DNA from: Gracilibacillus salinarum
Lineage (GTDB): Bacteria; Bacillota; Bacilli; Bacillales; Amphibacillaceae
Assembly (NCBI RefSeq): GCF_022919575.1
Contig: NZ_CP095071.1
Location: 3,296,001 to 3,360,000 of the forward strand
Reading direction: 5' to 3'
DNA: 64,000 nt
Of the stretch, positions 45,663 to 54,886 are shown piece after piece. Position 1 is the first letter of the stretch. Each line of letters begins with the position of its first letter. The position numbers and the translations under genes were made by a program. The notes under the pieces are model-generated. The model was not told the DNA's origin. It was given only the letters and a program-made list of their open reading frames with translations, and did no database searches.

Positions 45663-46763
45663 ATGTTGAAAAAATTATGGTTGTTATTAGTGATGGCGTC
45701 TTTAGCAGTAATGTTAATTGCTTGTGGAGTATCGGAAGAAGGAAACGCAGATAATTCAACAGAAGGAGAGGCTGAAGCTAATGATAAAGAAAATGAAGCT
45801 TCCGCATCTGAAGAAGAAAGTACAACAGCAATCGATGAATTGTCTATCAGCTTTGTACCTTCGCGCGAACCGGAAGAGATTATAACGGCGACAGAGCCTT
45901 TAAAGGATTTACTAAAAGAAGAAATGACAAACTTAGGCTATGATATTGGAAATGTTGATATATCAGTTGGGACAAGCTATGAAGCTGTTGGTGAGGCCTT
46001 ATCTGCAGGTACTACCGATATTGGATTTATCCCCGGTGGTACATATGTCCTTTATGATGATGGTGCAGAAGTACTTTTAACTTCTACGCGCGCTGGTTTA
46101 ACCAATGATTCTGACAATGCGAAGGACTGGAATGATAACAAGCCAACAGAGGCAAGTGATGAGCAGGTTACCTATTACCGTGCTTTAATGATTGCGGGTC
46201 CATCTGAGAAAGGACAGGAATTGGCGGAGAAAGTGAATAGCGGTGAAGAATTAACTTTTGAAGATATGGATAGTGCATCGTGGGCGGTGATGTCTACTTC
46301 TTCTCCTGCAGGATATATTTATCCAGCACTATGGTTAAAGGATCATTTTGATAAGACACTGATGGACTTATCAAATAAAGTATCAGTAGATTCCTATGGT
46401 AGTGCTTTTGCGCGTTTGGCAGCTGAACAAATTGATGTGATGGTAACATATGCTGATGCTCGCCGCGATAATGCGGATGCATGGCAAGCAGAGAATAATC
46501 GTGAAGGTACGATTTGGGATGAGACCAATGTCATCGGCGTTACATCTGGTATATATAACGACACAATCAGCGTAAGCAAAAACGCTGACATCATGGATGA
46601 GGACTTAAAAGCAGCAATCCAGCAGGCTTTTCTAAATATAGCTGAAACAGAAGAAGGTAAAGAAGTTATTTCTATTTATAACCATGAAGGTTACCAAAAA
46701 GCAACGGATGCTGAGTATGATAAAGAACGTGAAGCGCAGGAAATGGTACAGTCTTTAAATTAA
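45663..46763 (+). CDS. phnD: Phosphate/phosphite/phosphonate ABC transporter binding lipoprotein
   Basis: A 366-residue exported lipoprotein. The signal peptide has lipobox LIAC (about residue 21), then a Glu/Asn/Ala-rich linker to residue 55. The PhnD fold follows: ELSISFVPSREPEEI, VGTSYEAVGEALSAGTTDIG, SSPAGYIYPALWLKDHF and DVMVTYADARRD. It captures phosphonates or related phosphorus compounds for the PhnC/PhnE importer 300 bases downstream. No C-P lyase or phosphonatase gene is in the window, so the ligand is open. RBS AAAGGGG precedes the ATG. Confidence 0.9.
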   Translation: MLKKLWLLLVMASLAVMLIACGVSEEGNADNSTEGEAEANDKENEASASEEESTTAIDELSISFVPSREPEEIITATEPLKDLLKEEMTNLGYDIGNVDISVGTSYEAVGEALSAGTTDIGFIPGGTYVLYDDGAEVLLTSTRAGLTNDSDNAKDWNDNKPTEASDEQVTYYRALMIAGPSEKGQELAEKVNSGEELTFEDMDSASWAVMSTSSPAGYIYPALWLKDHFDKTLMDLSNKVSVDSYGSAFARLAAEQIDVMVTYADARRDNADAWQAENNREGTIWDETNVIGVTSGIYNDTISVSKNADIMDEDLKAAIQQAFLNIAETEEGKEVISIYNHEGYQKATDAEYDKEREAQEMVQSLN

Positions 46764-46825
46764 GCTGCGATACAACTTAGTAGAAATAAACTTAGATGGG
46801 GTTGTTTCAAAAGGGAGAGAAACCA

Positions 46826-46942
46826 ATGATGAACAATGGGACAAAGCGTGTGTGGCTTGTTGGGAGTTTAGGTTGTTTCCTGTCCAGCGCCAATCATCAA
46901 CTGGTTGACCATTTGAGACAGCTCTCTTTTTTTTCGCGTTAA
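46826..46942 (+). other. Small open frame in a structured leader between phnD and phnC
   Basis: A frame of 38 residues beginning MMNNGTKRVWLVGSLGCFLS has AAAGGGAGAG in a suitable place before ATG 46826. It ends within an eight-T run at 46927-46934; GGGAGAG upstream can pair with CTCTC just before the T-run, so translation or folding could change termination before phnC. A weaker stem (AAAAAGC...GCTTTT, 47010-47037) follows. Whether the peptide is made or the region is an attenuator is undecided. Confidence 0.35.
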
Positions 46943-47057
46943 GTAGGCATAGCATTTTGCATTTTAGCAAGGAAGAAGCTCGACGTCGTGTTTATAATCA
47001 ATATAAATAAAAAGCGCAACGGATGCCGGGCTTTTCTAACAAGGATGGCGATAGAGA

Positions 47058-47840
47058 ATGATAGAGTTTATAAACGTAGATAAGACATATGGTAAAAGCG
47101 TGAAAGCATTACAGCAGATTAATTTGAAGATTGAGAAAGGGGAATTCGTGGCGGTTATTGGCTTATCAGGTGCCGGGAAATCGACGCTGATTCGTTGTAT
47201 TAATCGTATGCACGATATTACCTCTGGCTCTCTCGTTGTGGATGGGATCGAAGTTGGAGAATTACGTGGTAAAGAGATTCGCAAGTTCCGCCGGCGAATC
47301 GGTATGATTTTTCAATCCTTTCACCTGGTTACACGAACTACGGTATTTAAAAATGTTCTGGTTTCCTTTGTGCCGGAATTACCTTTCTGGAGGAAGGTGA
47401 CCGGAATATTTTCGAAAGAATGGAAATTAAAAGCGTTAACAGCACTTGATCAAGTAGGGATACTGGATAAAGCATACGTGCGAGTTGATCAGCTCTCTGG
47501 TGGTCAGCAGCAACGGGTGGCATTAGCAAGAACATTAGCACAAAATCCCGATATACTACTGGCTGATGAACCGATCGCCTCCTTAGATCCCGTTACATCC
47601 AAACAAGTCATGGATGATTTTAAGCGAATCAATCAACAAATGGATATATCGGTAATTATGAATATTCATCATGTCGAAGTAGCGTTGGAATATGCGGAGC
47701 GGATTATTGGAGTCAGGGAAGGGCAAATAGTTTATGACGGACCTTCTCAAGAAGTAACGGACGAGATATTAGATTATATTTATAAAGGCAGAAAAGAAGG
47801 TATGACAGCGGAAGTGTATGGAGAAGGTGCTTATGTTTGA
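47058..47840 (+). CDS. phnC: Phosphonate-type ABC transporter ATPase
   Basis: A 260-residue ABC ATPase. Walker A is GLSGAGKST near residue 35, the Q-loop RIGMIFQSFHLVTRTTV, the signature LSGGQQQRVALART, Walker B DILLADEPIASLD and the switch His in NIHHVEVA. The RTTVFKNVL and LDKAYVRVDQLSGG context is typical of PhnC. Energises import through the two PhnE permeases that follow. RBS GGATGGCGATAGAGA is weak. Confidence 0.93.
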   Translation: MIEFINVDKTYGKSVKALQQINLKIEKGEFVAVIGLSGAGKSTLIRCINRMHDITSGSLVVDGIEVGELRGKEIRKFRRRIGMIFQSFHLVTRTTVFKNVLVSFVPELPFWRKVTGIFSKEWKLKALTALDQVGILDKAYVRVDQLSGGQQQRVALARTLAQNPDILLADEPIASLDPVTSKQVMDDFKRINQQMDISVIMNIHHVEVALEYAERIIGVREGQIVYDGPSQEVTDEILDYIYKGRKEGMTAEVYGEGAYV

Positions 47841-48657
47841 TAAAGTGTTTCCGCCGAAAGAAATCATACTGCCAAATGGAAAAACCATTATGGAGAAACG
47901 CTCACGTACACCTTTGACTGTACTAATTGTTATTATGGCAATCTATCTATCTGTGAAATTTACCGGATTTGAATTTTCGGTTTTACTTCAAAGCGGGTAC
48001 AAATTTTTTGATATTGTGGTAGCTATGGTTCCACCAAAATGGGAATACCTCCCGAATATTTGGAAGCCGTTGATGGATACGATAAAAATGTCACTGCTAG
48101 GATCTGTGATTGGATCGCTTGTGGCGATACCAGCAGCCTACTTCGCTGCTTCTAACATCGTTCAATCCAGAATTATTGTGATGATAGCTAGATTGGTTCT
48201 CAGTGTGTTACGAACGATGCCCACCTTAGTGACGGCGCTTATTGCAACCTTTATCTTTGGTCTGGGGACGTTTGCCGGAACAGTAGCTATTTTTTTATTC
48301 ACGCTTGCTTATGTTGGAAAATTACTATATGAGCAAATCGAAAATGCTAGTATGGATGCTTTTGAGGCGATGGAGTCTTTAGGAATGAATAGGATCCAGG
48401 CTTTTCGCTATGCAATATTTCCGCAAGTACTTCCTAATTTTTTATCAACTTCATTGTTTTGTTTCGAGGGAAATGTCCGTTACGCAGCTATTCTCGGGTA
48501 TGTAGGAGCCGGAGGTATTGGGTTATTGTTGGATGAAGCACTAGGCTGGCGTGATTACGCCGGAGTAGGAATGGTGCTGTTGATGTTAGCCATTACCGTA
48601 TTTTTTATCGAAACCATTAGTGAGCACTTTAGGAAAAAGCTGATAGGAAAGGCTTGA
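47833..48657 (+). CDS. phnE: Phosphonate-type ABC transporter permease 1
   Basis: A 274-residue permease of the PhnE family with about six TM helices. Motifs are SLLGSVIGSLVAIPAAYFAA, VLSVLRTMPTLVTALI and the ATPase-contact loop AFEAMESLGMNRIQAFRYAI. The C-terminal YVGAGGIGLLLDEALGWRDY is the PhnE signature. ATG 47833 is chosen because GGAGAAGGTG lies just before; an in-frame ATG at 47818 is also possible. Overlaps phnC by eight bases. Confidence 0.92.
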   Translation: MFDKVFPPKEIILPNGKTIMEKRSRTPLTVLIVIMAIYLSVKFTGFEFSVLLQSGYKFFDIVVAMVPPKWEYLPNIWKPLMDTIKMSLLGSVIGSLVAIPAAYFAASNIVQSRIIVMIARLVLSVLRTMPTLVTALIATFIFGLGTFAGTVAIFLFTLAYVGKLLYEQIENASMDAFEAMESLGMNRIQAFRYAIFPQVLPNFLSTSLFCFEGNVRYAAILGYVGAGGIGLLLDEALGWRDYAGVGMVLLMLAITVFFIETISEHFRKKLIGKA

Positions 48658-48660
48658 CGT

Positions 48661-49470
48661 ATGATGGATGTAATCGAAAAAAAATTATATGCAGCACCGA
48701 AAAATAAAAAATACTTGTTAGTGATGGCAGGTATGATCGTCGTGTTATTTATTTGGTCATTAACCGCAGTGAATGTTGAGAATATGGAGGAAAGCGGCTG
48801 GGCAATTGCGCAGAGCATTTTGACTGGTATTGTGACACCGGACTTGGATTTACTTCTGAATGTCACCAGGCAGGGAGTATTGTATTTGTTAGTCGAAACG
48901 ATCGCGATTGCCTTTTTGGGTACGATTATTGGAGCTATTCTTGCGGTACCATTAGCTTTCTTGTCAGCATCAAATGTCGTGCCAAAACCGTTAGCTTTTT
49001 TAACCAGGCTTCTGCTTATAGTGATTCGGACGGTACCTTCTTTAATATACGGTCTGATGTTTATTCGAGTGACAGGGCCTGGTCCTTTTGCAGGTGTATT
49101 AACGATCGGATTGATTTCCGTGGGAATGCTTGCTAAATTATTCGTGGACGCTATTGAGGATTTGGATACGAGCATTTTTGAATCGATGACGTCCATCGGA
49201 TGTACAACCTTTGAAAAAATTCGTTTCGGTATCGTGCCACAGCTTTTTGCGATATTTTTATCGGTCATCATTTATCGTTTTGATATGAATCTGCGTGAAG
49301 CGTCGATTCTTGGCCTGGTCGCGGCGGGTGGTATAGGTGCACCATTAATCTTCGCGATGAACGCCTATCGCTGGAACGAAGTAGGTTCGATCCTGATTGG
49401 GTTAGTTGTGCTAATTTTAATGGTGGAACTTTATTCCAATTATACACGGAATAAGTTAGTCAGAGGGTGA
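48661..49470 (+). CDS. phnE: Phosphonate-type ABC transporter permease 2
   Basis: A 269-residue second PhnE-family permease starting three bases after the first. It shows IIGAILAVPLAFLSASNVVP, VIRTVPSLIYGLMFIRVTGP, the loop FESMTSIGCTTFEKIRFGIV and LVAAGGIGAPLIFAMNAYRW. Two different permeases next to one ATPase form a heterodimeric channel, a common PhnCDEE layout. A stem with GGGG at its top follows at 49476. Confidence 0.92.
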   Translation: MMDVIEKKLYAAPKNKKYLLVMAGMIVVLFIWSLTAVNVENMEESGWAIAQSILTGIVTPDLDLLLNVTRQGVLYLLVETIAIAFLGTIIGAILAVPLAFLSASNVVPKPLAFLTRLLLIVIRTVPSLIYGLMFIRVTGPGPFAGVLTIGLISVGMLAKLFVDAIEDLDTSIFESMTSIGCTTFEKIRFGIVPQLFAIFLSVIIYRFDMNLREASILGLVAAGGIGAPLIFAMNAYRWNEVGSILIGLVVLILMVELYSNYTRNKLVRG

Positions 49471-49475
49471 AATAG

Positions 49476-49508
49476 TAACCCCCGTCCCTTAATGGGGACG
49501 GGGGTTTG
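49476..49508 (+). terminator. Stem-loop after the phosphonate transporter operon
   Basis: AACCCCCGTCCC and GGGGACGGGGGTT form a very stable stem. The T-run is short (TTTG), so termination may be partial. Confidence 0.65.
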
Positions 49509-49605
49509 TACTATATAATATGAAGTCCAAATTAGCAGCGTATGTACCACTGTTTGCATTTCTTTCGGATTCAAGATACGATAAAAGAAAAAATGGAGTA
49601 CGAGT

Positions 49606-50433
49606 ATGAAGAAAATCGAACGAGCAGCACAATTAATAGATAAGCATCACTCTCTTTTTCAATGCCCGATTTGTAAAGAAGCAGTTAAGATCAAGGATAC
49701 CTCGGTAATCTGTGCCTCTCATCACCAATTTGACTTAGCGAAAAAAGGTTATGTCAATTTCTATACGAAAGCCTCTCCAAAAGATTATGACAAACAGCTT
49801 TTTGAAGCGCGTTATCAGATGATTAAAAGCGGGATGTATGACTTACTTCATCAGAAAATTGTCGATATTATTGCTGCAGAAGCTAATACACCATTAAATA
49901 TGTTAGATGTTGGTTGTGGAGAAGGATCACATCTGCAGCATATTCAGCATCAATCTGATCACAGGATAACGGCTATCGGTATGGATATTGCCAAAGATGG
50001 TATTCTGACTGCTGCTAAATATCATCCGGATATGATTTGGACGGTTGCTGATTTAGCACAAAGTCCTTTTCAAAGTGGAAAATTTGATGTGATATTAAAT
50101 ATATTATCGCCTGCAAATTATCAGGAATTTAAACGGTTGTTAATGAATAATGGCCTCTTAATAAAAGTCATTCCACGTGCCGGTTATTTAAAAGAAATCC
50201 GAGAGCAGGTAATGCAACAGGATAGTGAGCATTACTCTAACAAAGAAGTTATTAATAATTGCCGAAAACAATTTGAACATATTCAAGTGGAAACGATTCA
50301 GTATAGCTGGGACATTCCAGGCGAATTACATACTGCACTTTGGAATATGACGCCTTTAACGTGGGGAAAACAGGTGAAAAAGCCGTTTCAATCAATTACC
50401 ATTGATTTCGATATAATAATTGCTAAAGCGTAA
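49606..50433 (+). CDS. 23S rRNA (guanine-N1)-methyltransferase, RlmA type
   Basis: A 275-residue protein with an N-terminal zinc ribbon (FQCPICKEAVKI..., then VICASHHQFDLAKKGY; three Cys and a His) and a SAM-binding Rossmann domain (NMLDVGCGEGSHL near residue 98). RlmA enzymes methylate G745 or G748 in hairpin 35 of 23S rRNA; the Gram-positive RlmA(II) type targets G748 and affects tylosin response. ATG follows GGAGTACGAGT. Single gene. Confidence 0.85.
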   Translation: MKKIERAAQLIDKHHSLFQCPICKEAVKIKDTSVICASHHQFDLAKKGYVNFYTKASPKDYDKQLFEARYQMIKSGMYDLLHQKIVDIIAAEANTPLNMLDVGCGEGSHLQHIQHQSDHRITAIGMDIAKDGILTAAKYHPDMIWTVADLAQSPFQSGKFDVILNILSPANYQEFKRLLMNNGLLIKVIPRAGYLKEIREQVMQQDSEHYSNKEVINNCRKQFEHIQVETIQYSWDIPGELHTALWNMTPLTWGKQVKKPFQSITIDFDIIIAKA

Positions 50434-50624
50434 TACAAGCTCTGTGTCCTCATATATTAGTACAAGAGTTGTTATCTCTATCACAAAAATAGGTTGAATA
50501 TTCCTGTCACTTCCTATACAATTTTGGTACAAACGGATCGGTGAATAAGTATCATTTTATTCTATTCCTTCAACCACAATCTGTTGAAGGAATACAGTTA
50601 TGGATTTTTGAAAGGGGTTACAAT

Positions 50625-51623
50625 TTGAAGAAGCTACTCGTTGTTTACATTATATTAATTGGTTTATTTGTCTTGTATGTTTATCAATATCAGACGAGTG
50701 AAACAACAAGCAATGATTATTCAGAGCATGAATTACGCGGGACTATGGAAGAAACATATGTCATGCTTACTTTTCAGGCAGGAATAGATTATTGGAAGAG
50801 AGCCTTAAAAGGATTTGAAGATTCAGCGGAAGCCTTAAATGTCTCCGTGGAGTACCGTGGGGCAACGCAATATGACGTAAACGAAGAGATTACGGTATTG
50901 GAGCAGGTTATTGCCAAGAATCCCTCAGGAATTGCTGTTTCTACGATGGATCCCGAGGCATTGAATCCAGTGATCGATCAGGCTGTTGAGGCGGGTATCC
51001 CTGTTGTTATGTTTGATGCCGATGCACCGGAGAGTAAAGCCTATGCATTCTTAGGGACGGATAACTATTATGCAGGGGTAACGGCTGCGCATAAAATGGC
51101 GGAACTATTGCAAGAAGAAGGTGATGTCGGTATTATTACGCATCCGAATCAGCTGAATCACCAGGAACGCACGCAAGGATTTCAGGATACAATTGCGAAA
51201 GAGTATCCGAATATGACTGTAGTTGCTGTGAAGGATGGGCGTGGTGACCAAATGATATCGAAGGAGGTTTCCGAAGAACTGATGGATGAATATCCAGGAA
51301 TGCAAGGGATATTTGCTTCCGAGGCGAACGGCGGTGTCGGTGTTGGCAAGGCTGTATTAGATCAAGACAAAAAAGGTCAAATGCATATTATCAGTTTTGA
51401 CACCGATAAAGGTACGCTCGATATGATTGAAGAAGGGGTGATATCTGCCACGATGGCACAAGGTACGTGGGAGATGGGCTATTGGTCGTTACAGTTCTTA
51501 TTTCATCTTCAACATGACTTATCCGGGGATGTGCAAGCTGAAACGAAGTTACCTCGATATATGGATACAGGTATCACAGTCGTAACGAAGGAAAATGTTA
51601 GTGATTATTACCCGGCAGAATAA
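50625..51623 (+). CDS. Membrane-anchored sugar-binding protein of a second three-component sensor
   Basis: A 332-residue type 1 periplasmic binding protein with an N-terminal signal anchor (LLVVYIILIGLFVLYVY) and no lipobox. The fold starts at TYVMLTFQAGIDYWKRA and includes GIAVSTMDPEALNPVIDQAV and FDADAPESKAYAFLGTDN, strongly like the protein at 12965. The TTG at 50625 follows AAAGGGG; the longer frame to 50541 has no ribosome site. The kinase and regulator follow directly. Sugar unknown. Confidence 0.82.
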   Translation: MKKLLVVYIILIGLFVLYVYQYQTSETTSNDYSEHELRGTMEETYVMLTFQAGIDYWKRALKGFEDSAEALNVSVEYRGATQYDVNEEITVLEQVIAKNPSGIAVSTMDPEALNPVIDQAVEAGIPVVMFDADAPESKAYAFLGTDNYYAGVTAAHKMAELLQEEGDVGIITHPNQLNHQERTQGFQDTIAKEYPNMTVVAVKDGRGDQMISKEVSEELMDEYPGMQGIFASEANGGVGVGKAVLDQDKKGQMHIISFDTDKGTLDMIEEGVISATMAQGTWEMGYWSLQFLFHLQHDLSGDVQAETKLPRYMDTGITVVTKENVSDYYPAE

Positions 51624-51647
51624 CGGCTGCAGCGTAGAAATGGATGG

Positions 51648-53468
51648 ATGTTTGTGAAACGATGGACGCAAATCAATAATTTTCCGATACGGTATAAATT
51701 AATTTCGCATTTTTTGTTAATTAGTATTTTGCCAATTATTTGTCTTGGATTATTTATCAGCTGGACAGTGGAAAGAGTAATGGAAGAGCAGGTTACGGAC
51801 AATACGTTGCAATTAATTGATAAAGTTAATGAGTCATTTGAGTTTTATATTAGTAATCTGCAAAGTTATTCATACATGATCGCTAATAATGAGGATGTGG
51901 CAGGATTCATCGGAAGTTCTGATAGACCGGTTGATTCGACAGACAATCGCTATGATATTCAACGTTTTTTGCGAACGTTTACAACTGTATCGCCTGAAGT
52001 TGCAGGTATTATGGTTGTCAATAGTGATGGGGAGTATGTCAGTAATGAATTATATGCTCCATCCATTATGGATCTAACGAAGACTTCCTGGTATACAGCT
52101 GCGGTAAAGAACAATGGAATTTTTAAGGTGATTGGCCGACCGGATGGCAGACGATTGCATTCGATCGTCGATTATACGAATGAAGATGTCGTTACCGTGG
52201 TAAGAGCAGTGGTCGATCCTTTCACAGATGAACTATACGGTGTGGTGTTAATGGATTTAAAGCTGCGTGTTATTGCGGAAGAGGTCCAAGATGTCACATT
52301 AGGCAAAAGTGGTTATTTAATGGTGATGGACGACAATGGTCAGAATATTTTTCAACCGAATCAGCCGATCGTAACGGATGTGCCTTTGGATTGGATCGGA
52401 TCATCGCAATCAGGTGATTTTTCCAAGGTGATTGATGGAGAGAAAACACAGTTTATTTATCAGCGTTCTCCTTTTGTTAATTGGATTACGATGGCAGTTT
52501 TTCCAGCAGAAGAGACGGTATTTGGATTAAAAGAAATAAACTTTTATTTAGTCGCATTTATTTTTATTATTATGTTATTTGGAATTCCGGTTTCCTATTT
52601 TCTCTCTTATTCAATCTCGAAACCGATTGTTCAGCTTGTTTCTTTTATGAGAAAAGCAGAGCATGGAGACTTCAAGGTCCGTTACCAGGAAAAAAGAGAA
52701 GATGAGATAGGTCTGTTAGGAAGAAGCTTTAATACAATGGTAAGGAAGATCAATCAGCTGATGCATTTGACCGAACGTCAGGAGAGACAAAAGCGAGACG
52801 CAGAGTTTCGCAGTTTGCAGGCGAATATCAATCCGCATTTTCTCTATAATACGCTGGATACTATACAATGGATGGCACGAAAACAAAAAGCTAACGATGT
52901 CGCCGAAGTCGTTGCTTCCCTTGCCAAGCTGTTTCGAATTGGCTTAAGTAAAGGCCGCGATTATATTTCATTATATGAAGAGCTGGATCATATTGATAGT
53001 TATTTAAAGATACAAAAAACCAGATACCGAGATAAACTGCATTACTACATTGACGTAGATGAATCGATCAAGCGCATACCTGTATTAAAATTCATTTTGC
53101 AGCCAATTGTTGAAAATGCGATTTATCATGGTATTAAAGAGCGACGAGGAGCGGGACATATAGAAATTCTGGCGAAAGAGAGAGAAGGGTTTCTTTGGAT
53201 TCAAATTAGAGATGATGGAAAAGGAATGTCGCAAGCACAATTGAATGAAATGCGAGCCGCCTTAACTGCAGCGGTGGACCGTACAGAAAATCCTGAGGAG
53301 ACCCGCAATAAGAAAGGCTATGGCATTCTAAACGTACAAGCTAGAATTAAGCTGACACACGGAGAGTGTTTCGGTCTGGAGATGAATAGCGAAGAAAACG
53401 CTGGAACGACGGTTTCAATTTTACTTCCTATTAATCTGTCAACTGATGAGGAGGATAATCATGAGTAA
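51648..53468 (+). CDS. Sensor histidine kinase, YesM type, second set
   Basis: A 606-residue membrane kinase. It has TM1 at about 21-43, a large extracytoplasmic Cache-type sensor (to about 290; FEFYISNLQSYSYMIANNED..., SIVDYTNEDVVTVVRAVVDP), TM2 (FYLVAFIFIIMLFGIPVSYF), HAMP, and the His_kinase block with NINPHFLYNTLD. The ATPase domain has VENAIYHGIKE, RDDGKGM and GYGILNV. It differs from the first kinase at 13941 in its much larger sensor. The start could also be GTG 51654; neither has a strong ribosome site. Confidence 0.92.
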   Translation: MFVKRWTQINNFPIRYKLISHFLLISILPIICLGLFISWTVERVMEEQVTDNTLQLIDKVNESFEFYISNLQSYSYMIANNEDVAGFIGSSDRPVDSTDNRYDIQRFLRTFTTVSPEVAGIMVVNSDGEYVSNELYAPSIMDLTKTSWYTAAVKNNGIFKVIGRPDGRRLHSIVDYTNEDVVTVVRAVVDPFTDELYGVVLMDLKLRVIAEEVQDVTLGKSGYLMVMDDNGQNIFQPNQPIVTDVPLDWIGSSQSGDFSKVIDGEKTQFIYQRSPFVNWITMAVFPAEETVFGLKEINFYLVAFIFIIMLFGIPVSYFLSYSISKPIVQLVSFMRKAEHGDFKVRYQEKREDEIGLLGRSFNTMVRKINQLMHLTERQERQKRDAEFRSLQANINPHFLYNTLDTIQWMARKQKANDVAEVVASLAKLFRIGLSKGRDYISLYEELDHIDSYLKIQKTRYRDKLHYYIDVDESIKRIPVLKFILQPIVENAIYHGIKERRGAGHIEILAKEREGFLWIQIRDDGKGMSQAQLNEMRAALTAAVDRTENPEETRNKKGYGILNVQARIKLTHGECFGLEMNSEENAGTTVSILLPINLSTDEEDNHE

Positions 53469-54651
53469 ATGGAAGGTATTGATAGCGGACGATGAATTTA
53501 TTATTAGGGATGGTATTCGTACCTTTGTCAATTGGGCTGACTTTCATATGGAAGTAGTTGCAGAAGCTGAGGATGGAGAGGAAGCGGTAGAACAGGCACT
53601 TGCTAATCAAATAGATGTAGTGCTTATTGACTTAAATATGCCGATTATGAATGGCATTACAGCTATGAAAAAAATTAAAGAAAAACTTCCTGGTTGCCGC
53701 ATGGTTGTGATCTCCGGTTATGATGACTTCCGCTATGCGCAAGAAGCGATCCGTCTACAGGTAGAAGATTATTTATTAAAACCGGTGGATCCTGATCAGC
53801 TTGCAGGCATTTTAACCGAACTGATGACACAGTTAGAACGAGACCGTGAGGAAGAGCAATTCTTTCAACAGGCTTCGGTACAAGTCGAAAAAAATCAGCT
53901 GCAATTACGAAATCGTTTCTTTCAAGATTTGCTTTCTAGTAATCTTTCGAAAACGGAAGTGCTGCATCAGCTTCAATTCTTTCATTTGCCACCCACTCTT
54001 CCTTGTTCATTACTGGTGCTGAAATGGCAGGAAGGTGAGGCAGGTCAGCACTTTATGAAAGAAGAGAAGCAACACATACAGAAAAATGATTTGCAAAAAA
54101 GTTTGGAAATCAAGTTGCAGGATTACACCTATGCAATGTACAGCGAGGAAAGTCAATGGATAACGATATTCTTATGGGAACAGTTGCCCGAGCAGGTAGT
54201 TGTGGAAATAGAGAATACCATATCGGAGGAATTAGGTCAGCATCTTTTCGGCCACTTAATACCAATCTCGAATGTTGAAATTGCTTCCAACTATCATGAG
54301 GCAAAGCAGGTAGTGAACCAGCGAGTGAAATCATCGCCATTGGTTAAAGAGGCCTTGGCTTACCTGCGTAGGCATTACCAAGATCCTCATCTGACATTGG
54401 AAGAAATAGCGAGTTTACTTCATGTATCAACCGTCTATCTAAGTAAATCGATCAAACAGGAATTAGGTGTTTCTTATGTGCAAATCCTAACAAAAATGAG
54501 ATTGCAGGCTGCCAAGGATTTATTAAAAACCACCGACTATACTATTAGAGAGATAGCAGAGCAAGTAGGGTATGACTCCCAGCATTACTTCAGCACAGCC
54601 TTTCGCAAGGCGATGGGTGTTACTCCTAAGCAATTTAAACAGCAAGTTTAG
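53461..54651 (+). CDS. AraC-type response regulator, YesN type, second set
   Basis: A 396-residue regulator with a receiver domain (residues 1-120; phospho-acceptor Asp57 in VVLIDLNMP), a short variable middle and a C-terminal AraC DNA-binding domain (LEEIASLLHVSTVYLSKSIK; IREIAEQVGYDSQHYFSTAF). It is about 110 residues shorter than the first regulator, mostly in the middle part. ATG 53461 follows GAGGAGGATAATC and overlaps the kinase gene by eight bases. No transporter for the sugar is next to it. Confidence 0.93.
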   Translation: MSKWKVLIADDEFIIRDGIRTFVNWADFHMEVVAEAEDGEEAVEQALANQIDVVLIDLNMPIMNGITAMKKIKEKLPGCRMVVISGYDDFRYAQEAIRLQVEDYLLKPVDPDQLAGILTELMTQLERDREEEQFFQQASVQVEKNQLQLRNRFFQDLLSSNLSKTEVLHQLQFFHLPPTLPCSLLVLKWQEGEAGQHFMKEEKQHIQKNDLQKSLEIKLQDYTYAMYSEESQWITIFLWEQLPEQVVVEIENTISEELGQHLFGHLIPISNVEIASNYHEAKQVVNQRVKSSPLVKEALAYLRRHYQDPHLTLEEIASLLHVSTVYLSKSIKQELGVSYVQILTKMRLQAAKDLLKTTDYTIREIAEQVGYDSQHYFSTAFRKAMGVTPKQFKQQV

Positions 54652-54761
54652 TGTTTAGAAGATAGGTCGGTTAGACTTCTTGTGATTTGCCACTTCTTTT
54701 GCCAATCACTTCGCGCCCAGCCATATTTCAGTATGTTTCTTTAGCGAAAGACAGCCGGAAA

Positions 54762-54816
54762 TTTATCACGGCGCAAACCGTTTGTAATACCCCCACTGAT
54801 TGAAGTCTCAATTTAT
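54762..54816. repeat. TTTAT-bounded, bcr1-like repeat, internally deleted copy
   Basis: A 55-base version: TTTATCACGGCGCAAACCGT, TTGTAATACCCCCA and then directly CTGATTGAAGTCTCAATTTAT. The deletion joins the two CCCCC-containing parts, as expected from recombination between short repeats. TTTAT is at both ends. Confidence 0.7.
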
Positions 54817-54825
54817 CCAAATGCT

Positions 54826-54866
54826 AAAAAACGTCTAAACTCCGCAGCAGAGTTTAGACGTTTTTC
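54826..54866 (-). terminator. Terminator of the oxidoreductase gene
   Basis: AAAACGTCTAAACTC and GAGTTTAGACGTTTT pair perfectly, flanked by A- and T-runs. It may serve both the minus-strand oxidoreductase and the upstream regulator gene. Confidence 0.88.
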
Positions 54867-54886
54867 ATATGGTATCTGTTAACTAC

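Noticed and set aside
46940..47010. C-terminal remnant of a gene before phnC
   Set aside because: A short frame ending EEARRRVYNQYK is open but has no start, no family resemblance and is too short to judge.
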